64,000 bases of DNA from Euptelea pleiosperma (taxonomy: Eukaryota > Streptophyta > Magnoliopsida > Ranunculales > Eupteleaceae), in assembly GCA_035048495.1 (NCBI GenBank), contig CM068548.1, positions 248,001 to 312,000 on the forward strand. The letters are read 5' to 3'. The notes beneath the pieces were generated by a model. The model was not told the DNA's origin and ran no database searches. It worked only from the letters and a program-made list of their open reading frames with translations. This document shows, in pieces, positions 24,553-39,200 of this stretch. A program made the translations under genes and the position numbers. The number at the start of each line of letters is the position of its first letter. The first letter of the stretch is position 1.

Positions 24553-27500
24553 GGACCTCGTGATTGCACTCAAACTCTTCTATTACTATTGTTTCAACAC
24601 ATTTGAAGTGTTGAAAGAAGATTCGGGATAGTCAAAACAAGTTAGCTCCATCCGTTCGTCAACGTCTCGAATTGGACTCAGTTTGTGTGTTACGTTCCGA
24701 ACCCTATAACTTGTGACTTTTTCGCTACCGGACCTCGAAATTGGACTCAAACTCTTCCATTACTATTGTTTCATCACATTTGAAGTGGTGGAACAAGATT
24801 CGTGACATTCGACACAAGTTAGCTCCATCTGTGCGTCAACGTCTCAAATTGGACACAGTTTGTGTGTTACATTCCGTAGCCTATAACTTGTGACTTTTTC
24901 GCAACCGGACCTCATAATTAGACCCAAACTCTTCCATTACTATTGTTTCAATGGATTTGAAGTATTGGAAAAATATTTGGGACAGTCAAAACAAGTTAGC
25001 TCCATCCGTGCGTCATCGACTCAAATTGGACTCAGTTTGTGAGTTACATTCCGAACCCTATAACTTGTGACTTTTTCGCAACCGGACCTCGTAATTGGAC
25101 TCAAACTCTTCTATTACTATTGTTTCAACAGATTTGAAGTGTTGGAACAAGATTCGGGACGGTCGAAACAAGTTAGCTCCATCCGTTCGTCAACGTCTCG
25201 AATTGGACTCAGTTTGTGTGTTACGTTCCGAACCCTATAACTTGTGACTTTTTCGCAACCGGACCTCGTAATTGGACTCAAACTCTTCCATTCCTATTGT
25301 TTCATCACATTTGAAGTGGTGGAAGAAGATTCGTGACAGTCGAAACAAGTTAGCTCCATCAGTGCGTCAACGTCTCAAATTGGACTCAGTTTGTGTGTTA
25401 CATTCCGAACCTATAACTTGTGACTTTTTCGCAACCGGACCTCGTAATTGGACTCAAACTCTTGTATTACTCTTATTTCAACACATTTGATGTGTTGGAA
25501 CAAGATTCGGGACGGTCGAAACTAGTTAGCTCCATCCGTTCGTCAACGTCTCAAATTGGACTCAGTTTGTGTGTTACATTCCGAAGCCTATCACTTGTGA
25601 CTTTTTTTCAACTGGACCTCATAATTAGACTCAAACTCTTCCATTACTATTGTTTTAACAGATTTGAAGTGTTGGAACAATATTTGGGACAGTCGAAACA
25701 AGTTAGCTCCATCCGTACGTCAACGTCTCAAATTGAACTCAGTTTCTGTGTTACATTCCTAAGCCTATAACTTGTGACTTTTTCGCAACCGGACCTCGTA
25801 ATTGGACTCAAACTCTTCTATTACTATTGTTTCAAAAGATTTGAAGTGTTGGAATAAGATTTGGGACAGTCGAAACAAGTTAGCTCCATCCGTGCATCAA
25901 CGTCTCAAATTCGACTCAATTTGTGTGTAACATTCCGAAGCCTATAACTTGTGACTTTGTCGCAATCAGACCTCGTAATTTTACTCAAACTCTTCCATTA
26001 TTATTGTTTCAACACATTTGAAGTATTGGAACATGATTCGGGACAGGCAAAACAAGTTAGCTCCATCCGTGCGTCAACATCTCAAATTGGACATAGTTTG
26101 TGTGTTGCATTCCGAAGCCTATAACTTGTGACTTTTTCGCAACCGGACCTCGTGATTGGACTCAAACTCTTCTATAACTATTGTTACAACACATTTGATG
26201 TGTTGGAACAAGATTCCGGACGGTCGAAACTAGTTAGCTCCATCCGTTCGTCAACCTCTCAAATTGGACTCAGTTTGTGAGTTACATTCCGAAGCCTATA
26301 ACTTGTGACTTTTTTGCAACCGGACCTCATAATTAGACTCATACTCTTCCATTACTATTGTTTCAACATATTTGAAGTGTTGGAACAAGATTCGGGACAG
26401 TCGAAACAAGTTAGCTCCATCCGTTCGTCAACGTCTCAAATTGGACTCAGTTTCTGTGTTACATTCCGAAGCCTATAACTTGTGACTTTTTCGCAACCAG
26501 ACCTCATAATTAGGCTCAAACTCTTCCATTACTATTGTTTCAACAGATTTGAAGTGTTGGAACAATATTTGGGACAGTCGAAACAAGTTAGCTCCATCCG
26601 TACGTCAACGTCTCAAATTGGACTCAGTTTCTGTGTTGCATTCCGAAGCATATAACTTGTGACTTTTTCGCAACCGGACCTCGTGATTGGACTCAAACTC
26701 TTCTATAACTATTGTTACAACACATTTGATGTGTTGGAACAAGATTCGGGACGGTCGAAACTAGTTAGCTCCATCCGTTCGTCAACCTCTCAAATTGGAC
26801 TCAGTTTGTGAGTTACATTCCGAAGCCTATAACTTGTGACTTTTTCGCAACCGGACGTCGTGATTGGACTCAAACTCTTCTATAACTATTGTTACAACAC
26901 ATTTGATGTGTTGGAACAAGATTCCGGACGGTCGAAACTAGTTAGCTCCATCCGTTCGTCAACCTCTCAAATTGGACTCAGTTTGTGAGTTACATTCCGA
27001 ACCCTATAACTTGTGACTTTTTCGCAACCGGACCTCGAAATTGGACTCAAACTCTTCCATTACTATTGTTTCATCACATTTGAAGTGGTGGAACAAGATT
27101 CGTGACATTCGACACAAGTTAGCTCCATCTGTGCGTCAACGTCTCAAATTGGACACAGTTTGTGTGTTACATTCCGTAGCCTATAACTTGTGACTTTTTC
27201 GCAACCGGACCTCACAATTAGACCCAAACTCTTCCATTACTATTGTTTCAATGGATTTGAAGTATTGGAAAAATATTTGGGACAGTCAAAACAAGTTAGC
27301 TCCATCCGTGCGTCATCGACTCAAATTGGACTCAGTTTGTGAGTTACATTCCGAACCCTATAACTTGTGACTTTTTTCGCAACCGGACCTCGTAATTGGA
27401 CTCAAACTCTTCTATTACTATTGTTTCAACAGATTTGAAGTGTTGGAACAAGATTCGGGACGGTCGAAACAAGTTAGCTCCATCCGTTCGTCAACGTCTC

Positions 27501-30500
27501 GAATTGGACTCAGTTTGTGTGTTACGTTCCGAACCCTATAACTTGTGACTTTTTCGCAACCGGACCTCGTAATTGGACTCAAACTCTTCCATTCCTATTG
27601 TTTCATCACATTTGAAGTGGTGGAAGAAGATTCGTGACAGTCGAAACAAGTTAGCTCCATCAGTGCGTCAACGTCTCAAATTGGACTCAGTTTGTGTGTT
27701 ACATTCCGAACCTATAACTTGTGACTTTTTCGCAACCGGACCTCGTAATTGGACTCAAACTCTTGTATTACTCTTATTTCAACACATTTGATGTGTTGGA
27801 ACAAGATTCGGGACGGTCGAAACTAGTTAGCTCCATCCGTTCGTCAACGTCTCAAATTGGACTTAGTTTGTGTGTTACATTCCGAAGCCTATCACTTGTG
27901 ACTTTTTTTCAACTGGACCTCATAATTAGACTCAAACTCTTCCATTACTATTGTTTTAACAGATTTGAAGTGTTGGAACAATATTTGGGACAGTCGAAAC
28001 AAGTTAGCTCCATCCGTACGTCAACGTCTCAAATTAGACTCAGTTTCTGTGTTGCATTCCGAAGCCTATAACTTGTGACTTTTTCACAACCGGACCTCGT
28101 AATTGGACTCAAACTCTTCTATTACTATTGTTTCAACAGATTAGAAGTGTTGGAATAAGATTTGGAACAGTCAAAACAAGTTAGCTCCATCCGTGCATCA
28201 ACGTCTCAAATTCGACTCAATTTGTGTATAACATTCCGAAGCCTATAACTTGTGACTTTGTCGCAATCAGACCTCGTAATTTTACTCAAACTCTTCCATT
28301 ATTATTGTTTCAACACATTTGAAGTATTGGAACATTATTCGGGACAGGCAAAACAAGTTAGCTCCATCCGTGCGTCAACATCTCAAATTGGACATAGTTT
28401 GTGTGTTACATTCCGAACCCAATAACTTGTGACTTTTTCGCAACCGGACCTCGTAATTGGACTCAAACTCTTGTATTACTATTATTTCAACACATTTGAT
28501 GTGTTGGAACAAGATTCGGGACGGTCGAAACAAGTTAGTTCCATCCGTTCGTCAACGTCTCAAATTGGACTCAGTTTGTGTGTTACGTTCCGAACCCTAT
28601 AACTTGTGACTTTTTCGCAACCGGAGCTCGTAATTGGACTCGAACTCTTCCATTACTATTGTTTCATCACATTTGAAGTGGTGGAACAAGATTGGTGACA
28701 GTCGAAACAAGTTAGCTCCATCCGTGCATCAACGTCTCAAATTGGACTCAGTTTGTGTGTTACATTCCGAAGCCTATAACTTGTGACTTTTTTGCAACCG
28801 GACCTCATAATTAGACTCATACTCTTCCATTACTATTGTTTCAACACATTTGATGTGTTGGAACAAGATTCGGGACGGTCGAAACAAGTTAGCTCCATCC
28901 GTGCGTCAACGTCTCAAATTGGACTCAGTTTGTGTGTTACATTCCGAAGCCTATAACTTGTGACTTTTTCGCAACCGGACCTCATAATTAGACTCAAACT
29001 CTTCCATTACTATTGTTTCAACAGATTTGAAGTGTTGGAACAATATTTGGGACTGTCGAAACAAGTTAGCTCCATCCGTACGTCAACGTCTCAAATTGGT
29101 CTCAGTTTCTGTGTTGCATTCCGAAGCCTATAACTTGTGACTTTTTCGCAACCGGACCTCGTGATTGGACTCAAACTCTTCTATAACTATTGTTACAACA
29201 CATTTGATGTGTTGGAACAAGATTCGGGACGGTCGAAACTAGTTAGCTCCATCCGTTCGTCAACCTCTCAAATTGGACTCAGTTTGTGAGTTACATTCCG
29301 AAGCCTATAACTTGTGACTTTTTTGCAACCGGACCTCATAATTAGACTCATACTCTTCCATTACTATTGTTTCAACATATTTGAAGTGTTGGAACAAGAT
29401 TCGGGACAGTCGAAACAAGTTAGCTCTATCCGTTCGTCAACGTCTCAAATTGGACTCAATTTCTGTGTTACATTCCGAAGCCTATAACTTGTGACTTTGT
29501 CGCAATCAGACCTCGTAATTTTACTCAAACTCTTCCATTATTATTGTTTCAACACATTTGAAGTATTGGAACATTATTCGGGACAGGCAAAACAAGTTAG
29601 CTCCATCCGTGCGTCAACATCTCAAATTGGACATAGTTTGTGTGTTACATTCCGAAGCCAATAACTTGTGACTTTTTCGCAACCGGACCTCGTAATTGGA
29701 CTCAAACTCTTCTATTACTATTGTTTCAAAAGATTTGAAGTGTTGGAATAAGATTTGGGACAGTCGAAACAAGTTAGCTCCATCCGTGCATCAACGTCTC
29801 AAATTCGACTCAATTTGTGTGTAACATTCCGAAGCCTATAACTTGTGACTTTGTCGCAATCAGACCTCGTAATTTTACACAAACTCTTCCATTATTATTG
29901 TTTCAACACATTTGAAGTATTGGAACATGATTCGGGACAGGCAAAACAAGTTAGCTCCATCCGTGCGTCAACATCTCAAATTGGACATAGTTTGTGTGTT
30001 ACATTCCGAAGCCAATAACTTGTGACTTTTTCGAAACCGAACCTCGTAATTGGACTCAAACTCTTGTATTACTATTATTTCAACACATTTGATGTGTTGG
30101 AACAAGATTCGGGACGGTCGAAACTAGTTAGCTCCATCCGTTCGTCAACGTCTCAAATTGGACTCAGTTTGTGTGTTACATTCCGAAGCCTATAACTTGT
30201 GAGTTTTTTGCAACCGGACCTCATAATTAGACTCATACTCTTCCATTACTATTGTTTCAACATATTTGAAGTGTTGGAACAAGATTCGGGACAGTCGAAA
30301 CAAGTTAGCTCCATCCGTTCGTCAACGTCTCAAATTGGACTCAGTTTCTGTGTTACATTCCGAAGCCTATAACTTGTGACTTTTTCGCAACCGGACATCA
30401 TAATTAGACTCAAACTCTTTCATTACTATTGTTTCAACAGATTTGAAGTGTTGGAATAATATTTGGGACAGTCGAAACAAGTTAGCTCCATCCGTACGTC

Positions 30501-33500
30501 AACGTCTCAAATTGGACTCAGTTTCTGTGTTGCATTCCGAAGCCTATAACTTGTGACTTTTTCACAACCGGACCTCGTAATTGGACTCAAACTCTTCTCT
30601 TACTATTGTTTCAACAGATTTGAAGTGTTGGAACAAGATTCGGGACGGTCGAAACAAGTTAGCTCCATCCGTTCCTCAACGTCTCAAATTGGACTCAGTT
30701 TGTGTGTTACGTTCCGAACCCTATAACTTGTGACTTTGTTGCAATCAGACCTCGTAATTTTACTCAAACTCTTCCATTATTATTGTTTCAACACATTTGA
30801 AGTATTGGAACATTATTCGGGACAGGCAAAACAAGTTAGCTCCATCCGTGCGTCAACATCTCAAATTGGACATAGTTTGTGTGTTACATTCCGAAGCCAA
30901 TAACTTGTGACTTTTTCGCAACCGGACCTCGTAATTGGACTCAAACTCTTCTATTACTATTGTTTCAAAAGATTTGAAGTGTTGGAATAAGATTTGGGAC
31001 AGTCGAAATAAGTTAGCTCCATCCGTGCATCAACGTCTCAAATTCGACTCAATTTGTGTGTAACATTCCGAAGCCTATAACTTGTGACTTTGTCGCAATC
31101 AGACCTCGTAATTTTACACAAACTCTTCCATTATTATTGTTTCAACACATTTGAAGTATTGGAACCTGATTCGGGACAGGCAAAACAAGTTAGCTCCATC
31201 CGTGAGTCAACATCTCAAATTGGACATAGTTTGTGTGTTACATTCCGAAGCCAATAACTTGTGACTTTTTCGAAACCGAACCTCGTAATTGGACTCAAAC
31301 TCTTGTATTACTATTATTTCAACACATTTGATGTGTTGGAACAAGATTCGGGACGGTCGAAACTAGTTAGCTCCATCCGTTCGTCAACGTCTCAAATTGG
31401 ACTCAGTTTGTGAGTTACATTCCGAAGCCTATAACTTGTGACTTTTTCGCAACCGGACCTCATAATTAGACTCAAACTCTTTCATTACTTTTTTTCAACA
31501 GATTTGAAGTGTTGGAACAATATTTGGGACATTCGAAACAAGTTAGCTCCATCCATACATCAACGTCTCAAATTGGACTCAGTTTCTGTGTTGCATTCCG
31601 AAGCCTATAACTTGTGACTTTTTCGCAACCGGACCTCGTGATTGGACTCAAACTCTTCTATAACTATTGTTACAACACATTTGATGTGTTGGAACAAGAT
31701 TCGGGACGGTCGAAACTAGTTAACTTCATCCGTTCGTCAACCTCTCAAATTGGACTCAGTTTGTGAGTTACATTCCGAAGCCTATAACTTGTGACTTTTT
31801 TGCAACCGGACCTCATAATTAGACTCATACTCTTTCATTACTATTGTTTCAACATATTTGAAGTGTTGAAACAAGATTCGGGACAGTCAAAATAAGTTAG
31901 CTCCATCCGTACGTCAACGTCTCAAATTGGACACAGTTTGTGTGTTACGTTCCGAACCCTATAACTTGTGACTTTTTCGCAACCGGACCTCGTAATTGGA
32001 CTCAAACTCTTCCATTACTATTGTTTCATCACATTTGAAGTGGTGGAACAAGATTCGTGACATTCGAAACAAGTTAGCTCCATCTGTGCGTCAACGTCTC
32101 AAATTGGACTCAGTTTGTGTGTTACATTCCGTAGCCTATAACTTGTGACTTTTTCGCAACCGGACCTCACAATTAGACCCAAACTCTTTCATTACTATTG
32201 TTTTAATAGATTTGAAGTGTTGGAAAAATATTTGGGACAGTCAAAACAAGTTAGCTCCATCCGTGCGTCAACGTCTCAAATTGGACTCAGTTTGTGTGCT
32301 ACATTCCTAAGCCTATAACTTGTGACTTTTTCGCAACCGGACCTCGTAATTGGACTCAAACTCTTCTATTACTATTGTTTCAACAGATTTGAAGTGTTAG
32401 AACAAGATTCGGGACGGTCGAAACAAGTTAGCTCCATCCGTTCGTCAACGTCTCAAATTGGACTCAGTTTGTGTGTTACGTTCCGAACCCTATAACTTGT
32501 GACTTTTTCGCAACCGGACCTCGTAATTGGACTCAAACTCTTCCATTACTATTGTTTCATCACATTTGAAGTGGTGGAACAAGATTCGTGACAGTCGAAA
32601 CAAGTTAGCTCCATCCGTGCGTCAACGTCTCAAATTGGACTCAGTTTGTGTGTTACATTCCGAACCTATAACTTGTGACTTTTTCGCAACCGAACCTCGT
32701 AATTGGACTCAAACTCTTGTATTACTATTATTTCAACACATTTGATGTGTTGGAACAAGATTCGGGACGGTCGAAACTAGTTAGCTCCATCCGTTCGTCA
32801 ACGTCTCAAATTGGACTCAGTTTGTGTGTTACATTCCGAAGCCTATAACTTGTGACTTTTTTGCAACCGGACCCCATAATTAGACTCATACTCTTCCATT
32901 ACTATTGTTTCAACATATTTGAAGTGTTGGAACAAGATTCGAGACAGTCGAAACAAGTTAGCTCCATCCGTTCATCAACGTCTCAAATTGGACTCAGTTT
33001 TTGTGTTACATTCCGAAGCCTATAACTTGTGACTTTTTTGCAACCGGACCTCATAATTAGACTCATACTCTTCCATTACTATTGTTTCAACATATTTGAA
33101 GTGTTGGAACAAGATTCGGGACAGTCGAAACAAATTATCTCCATCCGTTCGTCAACGTCTCAAATTGGACTCAGTTTCTGTGTTACATTCCGAAGCCTAT
33201 AACTTATGACTTTTTCGCAACCGGACCTCATAATTAGACTCAAACTCTTCCATTACTATTGTTTCAACAGATTTGAAGTGTTGGAACAATATTTGGGACA
33301 GTCGAAACAACTTAGCTCCATCCGTACGTCAACGTCTCAAATTGGACTCAGTTTCTGTGTTACATTCCTAAGCCTATAACTTGTGACTTTTTCGCAACCG
33401 GACCTCGTAATTGGACTCAAACTCTTCTATTACTATTGTTTCAAAAGATTTGAAGTGTTGGAATAAGATTTGGGACAGTCGAAACAAGTTAGCTCCATCC

Positions 33501-35097
33501 GTGCATCAACGTCTCAAATTCGACTCAATTTGTGTGTAACATTCCGAAACGTATAACTTGTGACTTTGTCGCAATCAGACCTCGTAATTTTACTCAAACT
33601 CTTCCATTATTATTGTTTCAACACATTTGAAGTATTGGAACATTATTCGGGACAGGCAAAACAAGTTAGCTCCATCCGTGCGTCAACATCTCAAATTGGA
33701 CATAGTTTGTGTGTTACATTCCGAAGCCAATAACTTGTGACTTTTTCGCAACCGGACCTCGTAATTGGACTCAAACTCTTCTATTACTATTGTTTCAAAA
33801 GATTTGAAGTGTTGGAATAAGATTTGGGACAGTCGAAACAAGTTAGCTCCATCCGTGCATCAACGTCTCAAATTCGACTCAATTTGTGTGTAACATTCCG
33901 AAGCCTATAACTTGTGACTTTGTCGCAATCAGACCTCGTAATTTTACACAAACTCTTCCATTATTATTGTTTCAACACATTTGAAGTATTGGAACATGAT
34001 TCGGGACAGGCAAAACAAGTTAGCTCCATCCGTGCGTCAACATCTCAAATTGGACATAGTTTGGTGTGTTACATTCCGAAGCCAATAACTTGTGACTTTT
34101 TCGAAACCGAACCTCGTAATTGGACTCAAACTCTTGTATTACTATTATTTCAACACATTTGATGTGTTGGAACAAGATTCGGGATGGTCGAAACTAGTTA
34201 GCTCCATCCGTTCGTCAACGTCTCAAATTGGACTCAGTTTGTGAGTTACATTCCAAAGCCTATAACTTGTGCGTTTTTTGCAACCGGACCTCATAATTAG
34301 ACTCATACTCTTCCATTACTATTGTTTCAACATAGTTGAAGTGTTGGAACAAGATTCGGGACAGTCGAAACAAGTTAGCTCCATCCGTTCGTCAACGTCT
34401 CAAATTGGACTCAGTTTCTGTGTTACATTCCGAAGCCTATAACTTGTGACTTTTTCGCAACCGGACCTCATAATTAGACAAACTCTTTCATTACTGTTTC
34501 AACAGATTTGAAGTGTTGGAATAATATTTGGGACAGTCGAAACAAGTTAGCTCCATCCGTACGTCAACGTCTCAATTGGACTCAGTTTCTGTGTTGCATT
34601 CCGAAGCCTATAACTTGTGACTTTTTCGCAACCGGACCTCGTAATTGGACTCAAACTCTTCTCTTACTATTGTTTCAACAGATTTGAAGTGTTGGAACAA
34701 GATTCGGGACGGTCGAAACAAGTTAGCTCCATCCGTTCGTCAACGTCTCAAATTGGACTCAGTTTGTGTGTTACGTTCCGAACCCTATAACTTGTGACTT
34801 TTTCGCAACCGGACCTCGTAATTGGACTCAAACTCTTCCATTACTATTGTTTCATCACATTTGAAGTGGTGGAACAAGATTCGTGACTGTCGAAACAAGT
34901 TAGCTCCATCCGTGCGTCAACGTCTCAAATTGGACTCAATTTGTGTGTTACATTCCGAACCTATAACTTGTGACTTTTTCGCAACCGGACCTCGTAATTG
35001 GACTCAAACTCTTGTATTACTATTATTTCAACACATTTGATGTGTTGGAACAAGATTCGGGACGGTCGAAACTAGTTAGCTCCATCCGTTCGTCAAC
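24487..35097 (+). repeat. Block X, copy 3 (60 monomers, 10611 bp)
   Basis: The third copy of block X is full length and retains the 18 monomers missing from copy 2. It runs without a break into the next region through a normal B monomer (34987-35163); copies 1 and 2 instead end in B/G hybrids. Its private marks include AATTATCTCC near 33135, CAACTTAGC near 33309 and CATAGTTGAAG near 34331. These marks are inherited by Y2. Confidence 0.9.
24730..27029 (+). repeat. 13-monomer sub-repeat in X3
   Basis: This is the 2300-bp counterpart in the third X copy, with the same order K-H-I-A-B-C-D-E-G-F-C-G-G. A private AATTGAACTC occurs in the C monomer near 25733. Confidence 0.88.
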
Positions 35098-36047
35098 GTC
35101 TCAAATTGGACTCAGTTTGTGTGTTACATTCCGAAGCCTATAACTTGTGACTTTTTCACAACCGGACCTCATAATTAGACTCAAACTCTTCCATTACTAT
35201 TGTTTCAACAGATTTGAAGTGTTGGAACAATATTTGGGACAGTCGAAACAAGTTAGCTCCATCCGTACGTCAACGTCTCAAATTGGACTCAGTTTCTGTG
35301 TTACATTCCTAAGCCTATAACTTGTGACTTTTTCGCAACCGGACCTCACAATTAGACCCAAACTCTTTCATTACTATTGTTTTAATAGATTTGAAGTGTT
35401 GGAAAAATATTTGGGACAGTCAAAACAAGTTAGCTCCATCCGTGCGTCAACGTCTCAAATTGGACTCAGTTTGTGTGCTACATTCCTAAGCCTATAACTT
35501 GTGACTTTTTCGCAACCGGACCTCGTAATTGGACTCAAACTCTTCTATTACTATTGTTTCAACAGATTTGAAGTGTTGGAACAAGATTCGGGACGGTCGA
35601 AACAAGTTAGCTCCATCCGTTCGTCAACGTCTCAAATTGGACTCAGTTTGTGTGTTACGTTCCGAACCCTATAACTTGTGACTTTTTCGCAACCGGACCT
35701 CGTAATTGGACTCAAACTCTTCCACTACTATTGTTTCATCACATTTGAAGTGGTGGAACAAGATTCGTGACAGTCGAAACAAGTTAGCTCCATCCGTGCG
35801 TCAACGTCTCAAATTGGACTCAGTTTGTGTGTTACATTCCGAACCTATAACTTGTGACTTTTTCGCAACCGGACCTCGTAATTGGACTCATACTCTTCCA
35901 TTACTATTGTTTCAACATATTTGAAGTGTTGGAACAAGATTCGAGACAGTCGAAACAAGTTAGCTCCATCCGTTCATCAACGTCTCAAATTGGACTCAGT
36001 TTTTGTGTTACATTCCGAAGCCTATAACTTGTGACTTTTTTGCAACC

Positions 36048-36224
36048 GGACCTCATAATTAGACTCATACTCTTCCATTACTATTGTTTCAATATATTTG
36101 AAGTGTTGGAACAAGATTCGAGACAGTCGAAACAAGTTAGCTCCATCCGTTCATCAACGTCTCAAATTGGACTCAGTTTTTGTGTTACATTGCGAAGCCT
36201 ATAACTTGTGACTTTTTTGCAACC
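36048..36224 (+). repeat. Representative type F2 monomer
   Basis: This is an F derivative with GATTCGAGACAG, CCGTTCATCAAC and CAGTTTTTGTG; the sub-form F2' also has GTCAAAACAAG. It appears in runs of two to four, mainly from about 35.9 kb onward. This copy has TTGCGAAG for TTCCGAAG and TATATTTG for CATATTTG. Confidence 0.85.
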
Positions 36225-39200
36225 GGACCTCATAATTAGACTCATACTCCTCCATTACTATTGTTTCAACATATTTGAAGTGTTGGAACAAGATTCGAGA
36301 CAGTCAAAACAAGTTAGCTCCATCCGTTCATCAAAGTCTCAAATTGGACTCAGTTTTTGTGTTACATTCCGAAGCCTATAACTTGTGACTTTTTTGCAAC
36401 CGGACCTCATAATTAGACTCATACTCTTCCATTACTATTGTTTCAACATATTTGAAGTGTTGGAACAAGATTCGGGACAGTCGAAACAAGTTAGCTCCAT
36501 CCGTTCGTCAACGTCTCAAATTGGACTCAGTTTCTGTGTTACATTCCGAAGCCTATAACTTGTGACTTTTTCCCAACCGGACCTCATAATTAGACTCAAA
36601 CTCTTCCATTACTATTGTTTCAACATATTTGAAGTGTTGGAACAAGATTCGAGACAGTCAAAACAAGTTAGCTCCATCCGTTCATCAACGTCTCAAATTG
36701 GACTCAGTTTTTGTGTTACATTCCGAAGCCTATAACTTGTGACTTTTTTGCAACGGACCTCATAATTAGACTCATACTCTTCCATTACTATTGTTTCAAC
36801 ATATTTGAAGTGTTGGAACAAGATTCGGGACAGTCGAAACAAGTTAGCTCCATCCGTTCGTCAACGTCTCAAATTGGACTCAGTTTCTGTGTTACATTCC
36901 GAAGCCTATAACTTGTGACTTTTTCGCAACCGGACCTCATAATTAGACTCAAACTCTTCCATTACTATTGTTTCAACAGATTTGAAGTGTTGGAACAATA
37001 TTTGGGACAGTCGAAACAAGTTAGCTCCATCCGTACGTCAACGTCTCAAATTGGACTCAGTTTCTGTGTTACATTCCTAAGCCTATAACTTGTGACTTTT
37101 TCGCAACCGGACCTCGTAATTGGACTCAAACTCTTCTATTACTATTGTTTCAAAAGATTTGAAGTGTTGGAATAAGATTTGGGACAGTCGAAACAAGTTA
37201 GCTCCATCCGTGCATCAACGTCTCAAATTCGACTCAATTTGTGTGTAACATTCCGAAGCCTATAACTTGTGACTTTGTCGCAATCAGACCTCGTAATTTT
37301 ACTCAAACTCTTCCATTATTATTGTTTCAACACATTTGAAGTATTGGAACATGATTCGGGATAGGCAAAACAAGGTTAGCTCCATCCGTGCGTCAACATC
37401 TCAAATTGGACATAGTTTGTGTGTTACATTCCGAAGCACATAACTTGTGACTTTTTCGAAACCGAACCTCGTAATTGGACTCAAACTCTTGTATTACTAT
37501 TATTTCAACACATTTGATGTGTTGGAACAAGATTCGGGACGGTCGAAACTAGTTAGCTCCATCCGTTCGTCAACGTCTCAAATTGGACTCAGTTTGTGAG
37601 TTACATTCCGAAGCTTATAACTTGTGAGTTTTTTCCAACCGGACCTCATAATTAGACTCATACTCTTCATTACTATTGTTTCAACATATTTGAAGTGTTG
37701 GAACAAGATTCGGGACAGTCGAAACAAGTTAGCTCCATCCGTTCGTCAACGTCTCAAATTGGACTCAGTTTCTGTGTTACATTCCGAAGCCTATAACTTG
37801 TGACTTTTTCGTAACCGGACTTCATAATTAGACTCAAACTCTTCCATTACTATTGTTTCAATAGATTTGAAGTGTTGGAACAATATTTGGGACAGTCGAA
37901 ACAAGTTAGCTCCATCCGTACGTCAACGTCTCAAATTGGACTCAGTTTCTGCGTTGCATTCCGAAGCCTATAACTTGTGACTTTTTCGCAACCGGACCTC
38001 GTGATTGGACTCAAACTCTTCTATAACTATTGTTACAACACATTTTATGTGTTGGAACAAGATTCGGGACGGTCGAAACTAGTTAGCTCCATCCGTTCGT
38101 CAACCTCTCAAATTGGACTCAGTTTGTGAGTAACATTCCGAAGCCTATAACTTGTGACCTTTTTGCAACCGGACCTCATAATTAGACTCATACTCTTTCA
38201 TTACTATTGTTTCAACATATTTGAAGTGTTGAAACAAGATTCGGGACAGTCAAAATAAGTTAGCTCCATCCGTACTTCAACGTCTCAAATTGGACACAGT
38301 TTGTGTGTTACGTTCCGAACCCTATAACTTGTGACTTTTTCGCAACTGGACCTCGTAATTGGACTCAAACTCTTCCATTACTATTGTTTCATCACATTTG
38401 AAGTGGTGGAACAAGATTCGTGACATTCGAAACAAGTTAGCTCCATCTGTGCGTCAACGTCTCAAATTGGACTCAGTTTGTGTGTTACATTCCGTAGCCT
38501 ATAACTTGTGACTTTTTCGCAACCGGACCTGACAATTAGACCCAAACTCTTTCATTACTATTGTTTTAATAGATTTGAAGTGTTGGAAAAATATTTGGGA
38601 CAGTCAAAACAAGTTAGCTCCATCCGTGCGTCAACGTCTCAAATTGGACTCAGTTTGTGTGCTACATTCCTAAGCCTAAAACTTTGACTTTTTCGCAACC
38701 GGACCTCGTAATTGGACTCAAACTCTTCTATTACTATTGTTTCAACAGATTTGAAGTGTTGGAACAAGATTCGGGACGGTCGAAACAAGTTAGCTCCATC
38801 CGTTCGTCAACGTCTCAAATTGGACTCAGTTTGTGTGTTACGTTCCGAACCTTATAACTTGTGACTTTTTCGCAACCGGACCTCGTAATTGGACTCAAAC
38901 TCTTCCATTACTATTGTTTCATCACATTTGAAGTGGTGGAACAAGATTCGTGACAGTCGAAACAAGTTAGCTCCGTCCGTGCGTCAACGTCTCAAATTGG
39001 ACTCAGTTTGTGTGTTACATTCCGAACCTATAACTTGAGACTTTTTCGCAACCGGACCTCGTAATTGGACTCATACTCTTCCATTACTATTGTTTCAACA
39101 TATTTGAAGTGTTGGAACAGGATTCGAGACAGTCGAAACAAGTTAGCTCCATCCGTTCATCAACGTCTCAAATTGGACTCAGTTTTTGTGTTACATTCCG

